Origin: Rhipicephalus microplus
Lineage: Eukaryota; Arthropoda; Arachnida; Ixodida; Ixodidae
Assembly: GCF_043290135.1 (NCBI RefSeq)
Contig: NC_134704.1
Location: 19,238,001 to 19,302,000 of the forward strand
Direction of reading: 5' to 3'
DNA: 64,000 nt
In this document: positions 32,968-52,330 of the stretch, in pieces
Numbering within the stretch: the first letter of the stretch is position 1
How the letters are laid out: each line of letters opens with the position of its first letter
The notes under the pieces: generated by a model
Databases searched by the model: none
Seen by the model: the letters and a program-made list of their open reading frames with translations, nothing else
What the model was told of the DNA's origin: nothing
Made by a program: the position numbers and the translations under genes

Positions 32968-34557
32968 ATGGATGTGTGCTACGAAAATCTGGACAAAAAA
33001 CCAACCGTGTCACACTCGTCTCGCAAGCTGCTGCAAACAACGAAAGCGACCCGAAGAACAGCGAGATCTAGAGATGGGAAGACGCCCCTGCAGCATCACC
33101 GCAAGATGTACTACATCTGGTTCTTCGCCAACATAGCTTGGGCCGTTCTGGCGTTTCCCTTAGGAGTGGCAGCTATCGCTCTAGCTCGCAACTACCAGAT
33201 GTATCGTGACCAGATGGAGCACGCCTTGGAATGGAAAGAAAGGTGGGCCCACTCCACCAAGCCAGTGCCATCATTGCGTCATTCCGATAGCAGCGTCGCC
33301 TCCACATCCACGAAAACACCTGAAGTGCCGTACTGGGAGACGAGTGAGTGTCGTAAGCCTCTAGCGCTTCCAGAGTCATCCTGGAAGCCGCCTTTCACGG
33401 ATCCCATTGAAGACTACCCCACTGCTCAACTGGTAGAAGGCCCGATCTTCTGCATCTTCAACCACAGTAGTTACAAGAGGGACAAGGAGTGGGCCTTTCG
33501 CACGGGTCTCATCAATGGTAGACTCTGTACGCACGTCGTCTACGCCTCCGCAAAGGTCACCGGAGATGACTTGGCCAGTGCTGATCCCGGTTTCGATCTG
33601 GTCAAGGAGGGCTTCAAGAATTTGGCCCTTCTCAAAACAAAGTATCAGCACCTGAGAGTTCTCGTGTCATTTGGAGAGTACGAAAGGGGCAGCGCTAACT
33701 TAAGTATCCTCGCCTCGTCGGCGGTGCGAAGGGCCAAGTTCTCGCAGAACGTGTTGTCCTGGCTGACCGAAAACGACTACGACGGAGTGCACGTTCATTG
33801 GACCATTGCGGACGCCGGACGCTGCGGTTCTCCGCATGACGCGGCGTGGCTTTCGAAGCTCGTCGACAAGCTCAGGTTGACACTGTCGCGCAACTACACG
33901 ATTGCGCTGACAATTCCACCCTTCAAGTCTCGGAGGCCCGGCTACGCGCTAGACAACCTCGTGGCTAATGTCGATTACTTGATCGTCCAAACGCACGACA
34001 TTCACGGCCCGTACGAGAACGCTACGCATTGCGCCTCGCCCTTCAATAGCGAAGGCCCGTCTCTGATCAGCGCTCTCACTGACGTCGTCGAAGACGTGCC
34101 TCCATACACGACGCAAAAGATTTGCTTCAGCCTGTCTTTAGCCGCGCTGTCGTTTCGCCTTGGCATAGTGAACTCCCCAGACAGGGACTTGATGCCCGCA
34201 AGAGTTCTCGGACCAGGCATCGAAGGGAACTTCACTGGCACGAGAGGTCGCATGGCCTTCTACGAGGTATGCGTGCTTGGCGACCACAGCGCGTACATGG
34301 ACTTCAAGGAGATTTGCTCCTACAAGGGCCTGGCGAATAACTGGATCAGTTACGAAAATCCTATGTCGCTGTCATCGAAGGTTTCTGAGATATTCAGAAG
34401 GCTCAATATATACTGCGTCGTTATGTGGGACATTGATATGGACGACGCAAAAGGGACGTGTGGATTAGGTCGCACGCCTCTCTTGGCATCCGTCCATAAG
34501 GAACTCCTGATTGCCTCCTCACATAACCCAGCTGCTCCAACACAGGAAGCACTATAG
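32968..34557 (+). CDS. GH18 chitinase-like type II membrane protein, catalytic site lost
   Basis: A single uninterrupted frame of 529 residues from the ATG at 32968. There is an in-frame stop at 32884 and no other ATG between. A cytoplasmic basic stretch (1-46) is followed by one membrane helix (about 47-73, IWFFANIAWAVLAFPLGVAA), so the large C-terminal part should face outside. From about residue 135 it shows the GH18 fold in order: FCIFNHSSYKR, LRVLVSFGEYE, NDYDGVHVHWT, the YLIVQTHDIHGPYENATH block, FYEVC, WISYENPMSLSSKV and VMWDIDMDDAKGTC (Trp487). The DxxDxDxE motif is reduced to D272-G-V-H-V-H-W-T279: the catalytic Glu and two Asp are replaced. A carbohydrate-binding or signalling role is likelier than hydrolysis. 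It has no introns, so it may have arisen by retroposition. Confidence 0.9.
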   Translation: MDVCYENLDKKPTVSHSSRKLLQTTKATRRTARSRDGKTPLQHHRKMYYIWFFANIAWAVLAFPLGVAAIALARNYQMYRDQMEHALEWKERWAHSTKPVPSLRHSDSSVASTSTKTPEVPYWETSECRKPLALPESSWKPPFTDPIEDYPTAQLVEGPIFCIFNHSSYKRDKEWAFRTGLINGRLCTHVVYASAKVTGDDLASADPGFDLVKEGFKNLALLKTKYQHLRVLVSFGEYERGSANLSILASSAVRRAKFSQNVLSWLTENDYDGVHVHWTIADAGRCGSPHDAAWLSKLVDKLRLTLSRNYTIALTIPPFKSRRPGYALDNLVANVDYLIVQTHDIHGPYENATHCASPFNSEGPSLISALTDVVEDVPPYTTQKICFSLSLAALSFRLGIVNSPDRDLMPARVLGPGIEGNFTGTRGRMAFYEVCVLGDHSAYMDFKEICSYKGLANNWISYENPMSLSSKVSEIFRRLNIYCVVMWDIDMDDAKGTCGLGRTPLLASVHKELLIASSHNPAAPTQEAL

Positions 34558-34752
34558 AATGCAAGCGTAGCTTCACCGTACGTGAAATCGTTGCCTTAAG
34601 ACATAAAAAAAAGAGACGAGTGAAAAGAACAGCCACCGTTATTGTGTGTGCACAACTTCCAGGCGTGAATTTCCCTATTTAAACAGACTTCTGCAGCCAT
34701 TATAAAAAGAATTAGGGGTGAAGCACCTTAAGACGTGTGTCGTGCGTTCGCG
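34558..34752. other. 3' flank of the GH18-like gene
   Basis: Contains a short A-rich run (34603-34613) but no AATAAA. The compound microsatellite starts 195 bp after the stop codon. Confidence 0.4.
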
Positions 34753-35139
<387 letters not shown>

Positions 35140-35486
35140 GCAGCCACCTCCACTACCGGATTGAAGGAGCGGCACTCGCGCACCCTTTTGAGTTAAGGTG
35201 GAAACCTACGCACGTTAATCATAAGTCAAAATAAAGTTGTTTCTGATTAAATAACCTATATATACAGAGGCTAGTATCGGTGACTTAATCTCCAATAAAA
35301 TTTGCCTTGAGTTTGATACTTAATAAATAATAGTAACAGAGGGACACACTTTGAGCACTATCTGACCAGAAAAGGTTGCCACGTTAAATTCACTGGGCGT
35401 AATTTTCTTAGTTTGGGCAATGTTTAGCGAGGGTTGGGCCGCAGTGCCCATAACTAACGGCGGTGAAAGGTGGGAACTATAGACAC

Positions 35487-39113
<3,627 letters not shown>

Positions 39114-39193
<80 letters not shown>

Positions 39194-39425
39194 TAAGGGG
39201 TTTTACATCCCAAAACCACGATATAGTTATGAGAGACGCCGTTGTAGATGGTTACGGAGATTTCGACCATCTGGCGTTCTTTAACGTGCACTGCTGTCGT
39301 ATAGCACATGAGGCTCAATCATTCCGTCGCCATCGAAATACGACCACCTCGACGGGGGTCAAACCGGCGACCTCTGGGTAAGCACTGCAGCTGAGCACCC
39401 CAGCCACTGATCCACGTCGGTGGAC
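39114..39425 (-). repeat. tRNA-derived SINE copy with an expanded (ATT)n tail
   Basis: Inverted copy: the tail is a (TAA)n array at 39114-39191, about 26 units, followed by aggggttttacatcccaaaa, the body with gttctttaacgtgcactgct, and a tRNA-like head ending at about 39425 (ccactgatccacgtcggtgg). It is the best-preserved body of the four copies. The box B position reads gggggtcaaaccggcgacc. Confidence 0.9.
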
Positions 39426-40451
39426 CGCACAGAAGGATAAATCAGGCGCAGCAATGACAGGCTACGCAACCGTCAGGTTCAATCCGTTGCGCAGTATACT
39501 GGTTCATCATGAGCATCATCATTGCATTCGTAGCGGTGATTATTACCATACCGACACAGTCAGTTGTGCCCGATTCACTGCGCAAGCGTCTTGCCGCCGT
39601 TCTTCCGGCACGGTAGGCTCAGCCGCATTGCTTTCCGACTGAACGAAGAATCCTACCGGACACGGGGGGGCGTCGTCGTCGGTACTCTATGGTCCGGGCC
39701 ACGCCACGTGACCCCGGGGTCACGGCGGGGGCGCGTTTCCGGCGGACCCCGTCGTGACCCGGCGTGCCCACCAGCGGCGGCCAACGCCACCGTCAGCGGC
39801 GGTGGCTCCCGAGCATGCGCGCACTACACGCAACACAGTGCGCCACGGCCGCAGAAGATCCGGTTCCCCACTGGTGTGGCGGCACTTTGCCGTTTGATTG
39901 GCGTTGGGCAGCGCGTGGCGCGCGCCCACCTCGCGATCACCACAGGAGGAGGAGGAAGAAGGAGCCAAGTGCACCTCACCAGCTTGGAAGTATTAAACCA
40001 TTTTCCCAACTATATGTACAGCACACTAAACCATGTTGCATGTAGCAGTGCAACGAAGGAAATGAACATAATCAATCAAAGACATTGAGGAGGTTAAAGA
40101 GACACTAAAGGGAAACAAGAAATTAGTTTCGACTGATCAATTATAACATCTGGCTAACTTCACCTTCATAGATTTATTAATAGATGAGAAAGTCAACGAC
40201 AAAAGTTTCACATGAATTTCTGCCCGAAGTTTCTGATGGTGTTGTGGCGAATTTCCACGTGTTTTTTCGTATTTTTGTCCCGTTGGCTGAACCAAACTTC
40301 CTGAAAGTTGGTTAAGTGAGGTCTCTGGCTCACTCGGAGGACAGCTTATTTCATTTCTATCGATTAGAAACTATGTAAGTCCTTGCAGACAACGTCAAGA
40401 TCTGCGACGTCACGAAGACTGGTGCGCGAAATTCAAGGTGCCGACGCCACC
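39426..40451. other. Non-coding stretch
   Basis: GC-rich from 39650 to 39970, with overlapping short frames and no recognisable domain. Confidence 0.35.
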
Positions 40452-41224
<773 letters not shown>

Positions 41225-42571
41225 CACTGCATGCTCTTTGCCCTCTTTCCGTCTGATGCTCCTTTGATACACCGTCGGAATCCGCGAACCAAGCCTACTT
41301 GGGTAGTACGTATACCGAAGTACTGGCGCGGTCGTGTAATGCGCATGCGTGCCTCTCCGGCTAATTCCTGTCGGGAAGATCACGCACCCTGCAGTGGATG
41401 GATGATCGCGCCCCCACAACGGAATGCGGAGCTGTTTCCAGTGATCATATACTTTTTTTTGTTAGTGTGTGCGTGTGGCCGCTTAACAAGGAACTGATGA
41501 TGGAATCTATGATTATATACGAGGCGTGATGCCTCATAGCGCGTGGTACGAGAGAGAGCTTTCAACGCGCGCCATTGTTGCTGATCGACGGGCCGATGAC
41601 GTCAGGGCAGATGGCATGCATGCTCGCTATGGAGTGGCAAAAGGAGATGAAGGAGGGAAAGGGGTTGAAGACGGGAGCGATGAATGCAGCCATTCGGAAT
41701 AGTGCATGTGGCCATGAACGCGTCTTAACAAAGAAGTAGAGCTGATAATGTCTCCACGTTCGTCATTTATTGTGTTGTACAGATGCTGTAATTAGCTTGT
41801 CTGAGTGTAACTACACCCAAAAAAGACGCTTTTTTTTTTCTTAAAATCGCCCACCGAAGTCGTATACCTCGTAGAAAAGCGAAGACAACGTTGGAGTGCA
41901 ATGCAGCTATATGACCACATTAGGGTTCCAGAATATCGATAATCAACGTGTAACCACACGGAACCATCAACATTGTTGTAAGAAATACGCAATCGTAAGC
42001 TTGAACACTGTGCGACACATATTTTGGTGTTGGCAATAACGCATTTCTAGATCAAAGCGCGGTTGCTAAGTGTTATCACGTTTGCTCTTTTCTGCAGGTG
42101 CAGGTGCGTTTGCCTTTGGTGAAAGAAGCAAGCTATTATTGCTTTCAAGCTTATCATACGAAGGATTAAGAGCATGCAGCATTTAAGTTCACGGGCTTCT
42201 TGCCAAGTGTGGTAGACCTGCGTATTTAACGGGAATACTTAGGAAAAAATACCTTTCATTTTTCGGGGTGATCTCGAGGCGCCCAGCGTTTTTCAACAAA
42301 AAATGAAGGGAGCACACCAGTGCTGTAGAAAAGAACCTTGTCGAAATTATTACGGAGGCATAGGTATAAGCGTGGTCAAAGCGCTGTATTGGGATGTACA
42401 ACGAAACGGCCCTTTAGCCGGAGCGTCAAGTAGGCGAGACGCCCTTAGATGAGCATATCAAAGGTTCATTTACAAGAGAGTGAGCTGTTTTACATGAGTA
42501 TAACTCGATACGGCGGCACCACGCACTCGATGTAATATATCGGGAGTGGTTCGCCGTATCCGACACACGCC
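41225..42571. other. Non-coding stretch
   Basis: No exon, RNA gene or named repeat identified. Confidence 0.35.
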
Positions 42572-42762
<191 letters not shown>

Positions 42763-42765
<3 letters not shown>

Positions 42766-43884
42766 AAGAGAAAGCTTGAAATCTTCGTACACGAGAAATG
42801 CGTGTGATTGGCTCAACATCATCAGGAGAGTATACGCTCGTCTTTCACGTCACGATAGCGTTTCACCCGCCAGGTAGCCAACGATGCTCACATAATAGCG
42901 CAAAAAAAAAAAGAACTTTACTCGGTTGATCTGTTTGATGGAAACAGATGTACGCGTGTGCAGGATGCACCTGCCGTGCCCATTTATAAAGCTTCTTCGC
43001 ATAGTTCCCACGGTGGGTTCGAACCACGTACAAAGCGCGCCGCATGCAGCCCGATCGAGACTGCTCAATATTCCTCCGCGGTTCGCCGCGAAATCAGTAC
43101 CTGCCTTCATTCTTGGGGCGAAGCATCCGCACGGAAAACGGGGATCATCGGAATGCGAGTCGTGGCTTCGGGCGGCCGGCGAGAAAACGACCGTGAACTG
43201 TACGGAGGGGGAATATGTATCACGATTCTTCGCCTCCCCTCGCCGATCTCGCCCGGTGAGTGCCGGCATCATGCGTCTATACGTTCGTGCATTCACGTGC
43301 ACGCACTCATTGGGTCTCCATTGAAGGAAAGAGGAAAGAACAAAACAAAAACGTTCTGCCTTTTTATTTTATTTTTATTTTCGCAGGGACGGTATGCCGG
43401 CCTCATCAACCATTGAGGAACAGGTGGGGCTTCCTACCAGACAGGTGGAAAGCTACTATTCAGGATAAGATAATACAATATGAAAACGAGCTACACAGAC
43501 TACAGTTCATTCATGTATTTAAAGTGAGCGGATTAAAATGGTTGAACACTCTGTGTCACTGGAGCCGATGTTTAGACAATTACGTATTCTTGCTATGTTC
43601 ATGTTTCTGCTCTGAAGAAGACATGCAAGACCCTTCGTCCAAGCGCTGGTTTCAGAGCCCCCGTGTTCAAAGAATTTTTAATACCGTCAAGCTTCCATTT
43701 TCTGTCGAAAGTCCGCCATAGATAAGCTAATTAGCATTGTAGCAAATTTGGGCCTCGTAAAGTGTATACGCGTCTGCATGCAAACGTTCGGAGGGAATTT
43801 CTCAATTGTAGACCCTGTTGTCTGTAGACTACGAAAAGTATTTTTTTCACAGGCCCTCTACAGGTATCACCTATACAGAGTGTT
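42763..43884. other. Non-coding stretch with an unassigned open frame
   Basis: After a pyrimidine-rich tract and cag at 43384-43386, a plus frame stays open to 43721 (PLRNRWGFLPDRWKATIQDK, FIHVFKVSGLKWL). It could be an exon, but I do not recognise it and see no matching partner. Confidence 0.3.
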
Positions 43885-44123
43885 ATAATAACCGATGGGG
43901 TTGAACGTACCGGAACCACGGTCTGATGACGAGAGACGCCGTAGTGGATGACTCCAGAAACTACGACCACGGGGGAAGTGGCTCCTTAACAAGCACCGAA
44001 GTCTACGTACACTTGCCTCAAGCATTTCCATCCCGACTGGAAATGCGGTCGCCGCCGCCGGGATTCGATCCCGCGACCTGAAGGCCACCAGACGAGCATC
44101 CTTCCACTAGACCACCGCGGCAG
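43885..44123 (-). repeat. tRNA-derived SINE copy
   Basis: Inverted copy. It begins ataataaccgatggggttg and contains gacgagagacgccgtagtgg. It ends in a well-kept tRNA-like head whose complement has box B ggttcgatccc-like sequence (gggattcgatcccgcgacc) and ends ccaccgcggcagg. Confidence 0.88.
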
Positions 44124-47100
44124 GTTCTACGCGACTCTCAACTTCAGACTTGAAGATTCGCTGTCTAGAACAAAACAAGAAGTGCGCTACGAGGTAGTTT
44201 ACAAAATCTGGATACATATGTTCGTGTCAACGATAAGCATTTGCTGCTCCTGCCGCTCAAAACTCTGTCTAGATAACTTAACGATTTTCGCTTTCCCAAA
44301 CTTTAAACGTATGCAATGATTTGAAATTTGGGTTGTACGCTCGGTATAAGTTGGTTTTCTTTTATAAACGTCACGAATTTATTTCAGATCAGCTGAGCTA
44401 CTGAGTAATGCAGCTTCTTAATACACACTAACGCATGCATACTTGAAAGCCCACTCCGGACACAGCCTGCTCCTGCTCCTTGACTGCTTCGTGTCGTAGT
44501 GAAGAAGCGGTAAGGCCGCGATGAATACCAAATGCCTAACGCAAGTTCATGGGTAATTCAACTCGGTAATTTTCGTCCCAAAGCTAGAGCAAGGAAGTCT
44601 GAAACCCGACGCGTCGAGAGTCGAAGCGCACCAATGCTTCACATGTAGCATTTGTTGGCGGCCGCCGCTACCAGGTGGCGCCACCAACCTATAAATACTT
44701 GCAGGCACACTGGTTCTCATCGCAGCAAATGCGGTGACTAGGAGTTTATTCATAATTTCTATTTCTTGCACGAGGAGAAGGAGGAGGAAGAGGGCTTGTC
44801 TTACCAGAACATAGAGGGGAGGTGCATGGGTGCCTGTCTGTATGGCGGGCGTTGGGGGGAGGAAGTATCAATCGCTAACGGTGACCCGACAAATTGAGAA
44901 CTGTGGGGTGATTGACGGAGTGCTTGACTGTGGTGCGACGAGTATCGAAATACGTAGCAACGTATCATAAATACTTTCTGTCTATGTTCCTGTTTAATTG
45001 CGGCTTCCTGTCATTATATCTGGTCCGGAGTCAACAAGTGACACCAGCCCAGTTGCGAAGGGTGTGACCACATGGTCATCATTATCATCATTATGATCAT
45101 CATCAGCAGCCGCAGCACTCTCAAGAAAGGCATTGTTTAATGCAACTTTTTTTTCGCGATTATCAATGACCCAACTGTTATTGTGCCACTTGGTTTAAGG
45201 TTGTTTTCGGCGTAACCTGTTCGTGTAATGTTCGTTTATATTATCGCCACAATAAAATATTCTGCATTTACACGAACGGGCACTTGAACCCTGTAATATC
45301 GGTTGAAGTGGTGGCAATATTAAATTGAATTGATTTAGGGTGAAAAAATATAAACAGTGTTGCGGAAAACCCAGAGAGGAAAGCTTGTATACGTGAGGTT
45401 TTTCAAGTTTTCTTTTTGTTGTTTCTTATTCAGTTTTGCATTTCTGGGGAAAAGCCGAAGTTGTCTAAAAGGCAGTAAGACACGGACGCAGTTTCAGCAG
45501 CCGTTTTCCATCGAGTGCAATTTTTTTTATAAACACCCCCGCATTCCGAACAGCGAAATTCCCTTTACTTTCGTTGTCATGTTCTTTCTTCAGCTCTGGT
45601 ATGCGGACGCAAGAAGGCGTCCGCCCTCGTAAAGCTCGAAGCACGGCGCCAGTCCGAAGCGGCGACAGTGGTGGTACGGCCGACAGATAGAGTTGCCTTC
45701 TATAGGAGACGACGCACAAGCGCGCAGAATCGACGAGACCTCCGAGGAAATGACCATGGCACATACGAAGCCACCCCTGACGACCGTCGCTGGCTTCAGA
45801 GCAGCAAGGTTCAGCAGCTCCTTTTCGTGTCTACCACCGCTTCGGAAGAACAGGTAGGCAAGGCAGACCGTCCCCGTCGATTGCAGAGCGCGCGCTCCGA
45901 GACACGGGTACCGCCCCGGAATCACCGAGTCCATTGTTGCGGGCAACAGCGAACTTGCGTAAACGTAAGAAGGCGGTCATATGCTTGCGCCATGTACGGA
46001 GAAGAAACTAAAAAAGAAATCTAAAGAAAACAAACTGCGTGGAAAGAACGCACTTGATGGCCAGCCATAGGTGACTATATATATAACGTACGGAAGGTAA
46101 GAGTACGTATATACCGTATGGTTCGTGGTCCCTTGGAACACAAAAGCCAGGATTCTGCGGAATGCGGTTGTGCGGGGGCAGTGGATGATGCCCCCGTGAC
46201 AACAGCGCTTCGGTTCGCGCGTCACCACGGCCACGAAAAGAAACGAAACAGACGTTTAGTGTTTGCGGACCAGCCTACTCCATTGTGGGCACCTCATGTA
46301 GAATTCTCCGTAATGGCCGCGTTGCTCTTTTCCTTTATATTTATTGTTTTTCGGTTCGACACTGCAGGTAGCACTTTTTGTTGGGGGGGGGGGGGGGGGG
46401 GGGAATGTGAAGTGGGAACGCAAGGGCGTCCAGAAACAGCATATTGCGGTCGCTCAGAGCTGCAGCCACTAAGAATATTCGAAGCTGCTCCACTTGAGCG
46501 TGTGAAATAAAGTTCTCATCACTCTTGAACGTGTGAAACTCAATATGCAATAGTGTTCTAATTCGACTGAATTTCGACTCCGCATGCGTGTAAAACATGA
46601 GGTGCACGGCAGAAAGTAATGATATCAGATATCCATTGCCGCAGAGAAAAAATAATGACATCATAGCTTTGTGTATAGTTACCAAATCTGGGCCTCATTT
46701 TTTTACGTACTGCGGGCACTTCTTGCCGTACGTATTAGATGACATTTGACAGGTGGCCCTTCAACCAACCGCTGCATTACCTACATACACCGAATTGAAG
46801 TTTATCTAATGTTCGGTTTATGTTGATAATCCATGGCACGCCATGTGCGCTTAAGCAAAAATGCAATCCCCGTGAAGTGGCTCATCCGAGATTATCGATT
46901 TACTATTCGCCACCCACGGCACAGGCAGCGGCCGACAGATGGAGACGTACAACATATGTGACAATAACTGCGTAAGCAGAGGGAAATAAGTGTCTCAGAC
47001 ATACTGGCAAGCGTTTCGCAACGTCCCTCTGTCGAAACATCATTCCGCACACTTGAGAGATTTCCCCCTGTTTGTGCAATATTTATATCTTCAAAACCCG

Positions 47101-49009
47101 CATAATCCAGCCTATTGGCTGAGTTTTGTGGCCCCGACTACTCCTTTTTTTTTTCTTAATCGAGCAAAGACTAGTCACTATAAGCAGACTCAGTATCATG
47201 AGAGAGTACGCACGCGATCTGAACGCAACACTTACTGCTCCCTTACTAAAAATACTGGCTGAAAGCGAATGTACTTCGTTGGCCCGGACTATCCTTAACA
47301 CGTTCCCACAGATCGCACAACGCTATGCTACTTGCTGCAAAGTATGATGCACCGTGATGTATCTAAAGGTGCCATACATTCTTCACACCTTTTTTGCATG
47401 GTGGCATGAACGATCCTGCTCCGGGCAAAAATTCAGTCTGACGGCATGCAGGTGCCTCTGCAGATGCATATGGCATACGGATGAAAGGCAAGTCAGTGGG
47501 ATCATTTCGCCCATCCATACCACCACTACGCCATCGTAAACGCAGGCGGTGGTTCCTTATTTAAACCGAGGTAATTCCCGCATCGGCAAGTGGCTCGCCA
47601 CCGGCCCTGCCTAAAAAGAAACGAGGTCACACAAGGGCAGCGTGAGAACGCATACGCGTTCGTAGAACGTCTTCGTTCTGAAGATCCTTCCAGACCGCAG
47701 GGATGATGCCCGTGGGAAAAACGAAGAGACGACGCGCTGCGCCGTGGGCGCGATGGCGTATAATCCCGACGCGGACGTATAGCGAGATGTATACGTGATT
47801 CACGGCGTAATTGGTCGAACTCGATCGATGGAAAATAAGTCGTTGGCTCCCCATTACGCGGTCAGCGTGAATGTACGAGCCGGCGATAAGGAAGGCTTTC
47901 GTGGGATGAACGTGCGATCCGCGTTTGCCTAAACCACCGCGTTCGGACCGACAAAGGTGAGGGAGAAATAACTGGTATGTGGATTCGCCGAGAGATGGCG
48001 TGACGCTACTGGGCGGGGATTAGAGTTACCACGGCGTTACTCTAGCGGGGACAGCAAAAAGACCGCTAGGGTGCTGATAACAAACGATAAGTAATAAGTA
48101 GTAAGTAGTAGTATGAGTAGCTCTTATAAGCTCTTATAAGAGCACACAATGTCTCTCATACATTCGGCTAAGATGACCCGAAGACGAAAGCTATTTTTTT
48201 TTTTTCTTTTCAGTCGATGTATTGATCCTTCCCGCCTCCCTCCAAACCTTTCTGCGCCCCACCTGGTCTTGAACTGCCTTTGTGATCAATCCAATTTTAA
48301 CGAGCAACTAGTCAAGCGATGACGTCATCGTGTTACGTCATAGAACGTGACATCATAAAAACGTCACAAATTTTCAAGGTGCTAGTGCCATTTGCCATAT
48401 ATAGGGGTGTGCAATGTAGAGGTGCTCAATGAACCATGAGAAGGAGGGGGGGGGGAGGTTCGTCGCAGCAACCCCCAGCCCTTCTTATCCAAGTTTTAGA
48501 AAAAATATCGTCCCCCTCCCCCCGCACCCCTTAGGTAACTGATGGGGTGGCCAGCCCCCGGGCTGCTCAGCCGTGGAGATTAGATAAATCGCGGAACTTG
48601 ATCGTGGAAGATAAGTGGTGAAAAATTGATCATGGAGACATTAGATAAATAGAGGCTGCCCAAACTGTAGACGTGGAAATTGGATAAATCAATGTGCGTA
48701 TTGCAACGGTAGGGTCGGAGCTTTCTGCTGTTGTTTTAGCGGGAATCATTTACTAAAGAGACAAAGACTATATATGTACAAGTACTTAACTTGAGAGTAA
48801 GTTAACAAGCTTAAATATCTGATGGTAAAGGATTAGGATGCAAGTATGTTCTTTCAGACAGGGCGCGAGTACGCGGTATTTGCAATTGGTCACTGGCGTA
48901 CGTAGAGTCGTCAGCAAGCTCGACACAAACGCTCCACCGCGTCTCCTGAAACAGTTTGATTGACACTAGCGCCACGTTGGTAATGGTTATGTTGCCGAGA
49001 TTTTACCCA
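44124..49009. other. Long stretch without a recognised gene
   Basis: Contains a 21-base G run (46383-46403). At 48117-48138 ctcttataag is repeated head to tail, each unit nearly palindromic. A G/C-run repeat fragment like that at 26190 lies at about 48443-48550. Several taaat-type imperfect repeats lie at 48575-48690. Open frames near 45600-46020 on both strands overlap and show no domain. I see no splice pattern. Confidence 0.35.
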
Positions 49010-50587
<1,578 letters not shown>

Positions 50588-50790
50588 CACTCTAAGCCAA
50601 AAATGGCCAAAATGGGAGCAACGGCTGTTTTTACTCCTTCAGACCGACTGTTACTCTCCGAAAAGACCAAGCGGAACAAGATGGCCGACTTGTTCGAGAA
50701 TGAGGGAGCAACTGTATTCATCTTAAGTTTGTAAGGGAGCAACGGAAGGAGGAACCGCTGTAAATGCTCTCGTCACGCAACGGTTACTCC
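50588..50790 (+). repeat. Left terminus and subterminal motifs of the CACT element
   Basis: Terminal 15-bp repeat followed by alternating gggagcaacgg and ttactcc-type motifs (for example gggagcaacggctgttttta; gcaacggttactccccgg). Confidence 0.7.
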
Positions 50791-52184
50791 CCGGCAGAAC
50801 ACCGCACACAAATATGCATGCCGCCCACATTGATATTCATGGGCCAGATTATTGTTTGTTCTGTGTGCCAAACTTCACCAAACCAAAACAGTGATTTATT
50901 TTAGCATCCGTAGATAATAAGATAGCAGCGCTGGCTGAACACAGAAGGCCTGAGAATACAGTACGGCAAATACCTAACACACGCAGCAGCAGAATGGAGA
51001 GTTGGCACGTCAAAGCGGACCGAACGCCGAAACACGTGCAAAACAACGATAAAAAAAAGCCTAGACACGCCGTTCGTCCGCGAAGTAAGGGCGTGAAAGT
51101 CGATCAAGCACCGAAACACGTGCATAAGGAGCCCCCCCCCCCCCCCCCCCGCCGCCCAAATATATCGGAGAAGAAAAAAAAAAAAGCGGACCCAGACGCG
51201 CTTCTCATCAGCCATACACTTAGTAGCACGCTTCACCGTGTAGGTTGAGGGCAGAATGACAAATCTGCGCCATCTGCGCCCGCACGACAAGTGTGGCGCT
51301 AGAGTAGCAAACGATGTAAGTTACAAAGTAATTTTTATTCAGTGTTTATGTTGACTAGCACTAAATAAAAGTTACACTCAACTTTTTATATTTATTTATG
51401 AGTTTTAGTGTACCTCAGTTTGTTTTTATAATTGTATTAGGAGAACACGCTGAAATTATTGCGCTGACGCCTGTGCTGCCACTGCTCGACGTTTTTTTTT
51501 TTCGGCGCAACTAGGTTCGCGTTCGCACTACTTACTCATTTTCATATGGTCTGTGGTTGGCGAGCACATGGACGTGCGAGCTGTGAGCTATGTTTTGATC
51601 GTGTGTGTGTGTCGCAGATTTGCGTTTCTACTTATTCGTGATGAAGGTTAGTGTATATTTATCTTTATGGAGCGCGAAGTAGTTGTGGATTTTGCTGCTG
51701 GGTGGAACAAACACATCGTAAACACGTCTTCAGCTATCTGCAAGCCTGTTCGCTCGTCGGACAAAGGACTGTGCATGCATCAGCGTGCAGGTGAGTGGCA
51801 TTTCTAGCAACATTTAATGCTCTTACAATACATTGTTGAGTGGTTGCGCTATTGAAATAGAAATGATTTGCTCTTATTCACCGTATCTATTGCTAGCCGT
51901 ATCGGACTAAATCACCTCTATTACCGCCTGCATACCCTCTTGCTTCCCCTGTCACCACTGCAGTGCCAGTGTACTTTTGCAGTTAAAAGTTCATTTCCGC
52001 AACACTACCTCGCTTGGAAAAACATTGGGGCGGGGTTGTAGCTGCATTCATACTGGCACTTTTCTACCATTGGCTTTATGTAATGTTAACGGCTGAGTGT
52101 TGGGGCCTTGGGCCGCATTTTTTAGAGATGTAAAGTGTATGTAAATCAGTAAGTAAACAAATCATTGTCGCCTCACTTCACTGG

Positions 52185-52330
52185 CATAGCCAGGCGGTTG
52201 CGCACAGAATTTTTTTAGGCCGGGCGTAGGGAGCCCAAATTGACGACCATATTCGCTTGCCGGGCCTATTCAGATAAGCGGACCCCCCCCCCCCCCCCTC
52301 CCCGCACGCCTAAAAAAAAAAAATCTGCCC
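52185..52330. repeat. G/C-run repeat fragment inside the CACT element
   Basis: The sequence ggcatagccaggcggttgcg, a 16-base C run at 52284-52300 and an A run resemble the repeat at 26190-26520. Confidence 0.45.

Noticed and set aside
44040..44123. Possible tRNA gene on the minus strand
   Set aside because: The box A/box B-like sequence is the head of a SINE copy with the family's body and (ATT)n-type end attached.
45357..46024. Overlapping ORFs on both strands (up to 118 codons)
   Set aside because: Low-complexity basic translation, no domain, similar openness on both strands as expected from GC-rich sequence.
51667..51790. First exon of a gene in the CACT element (MEREVVVDFAAGWNKH...)
   Set aside because: It has a good ATG and gtgagt donor, but its phase gives a stop when joined to the next candidate exon, and no domain is seen.
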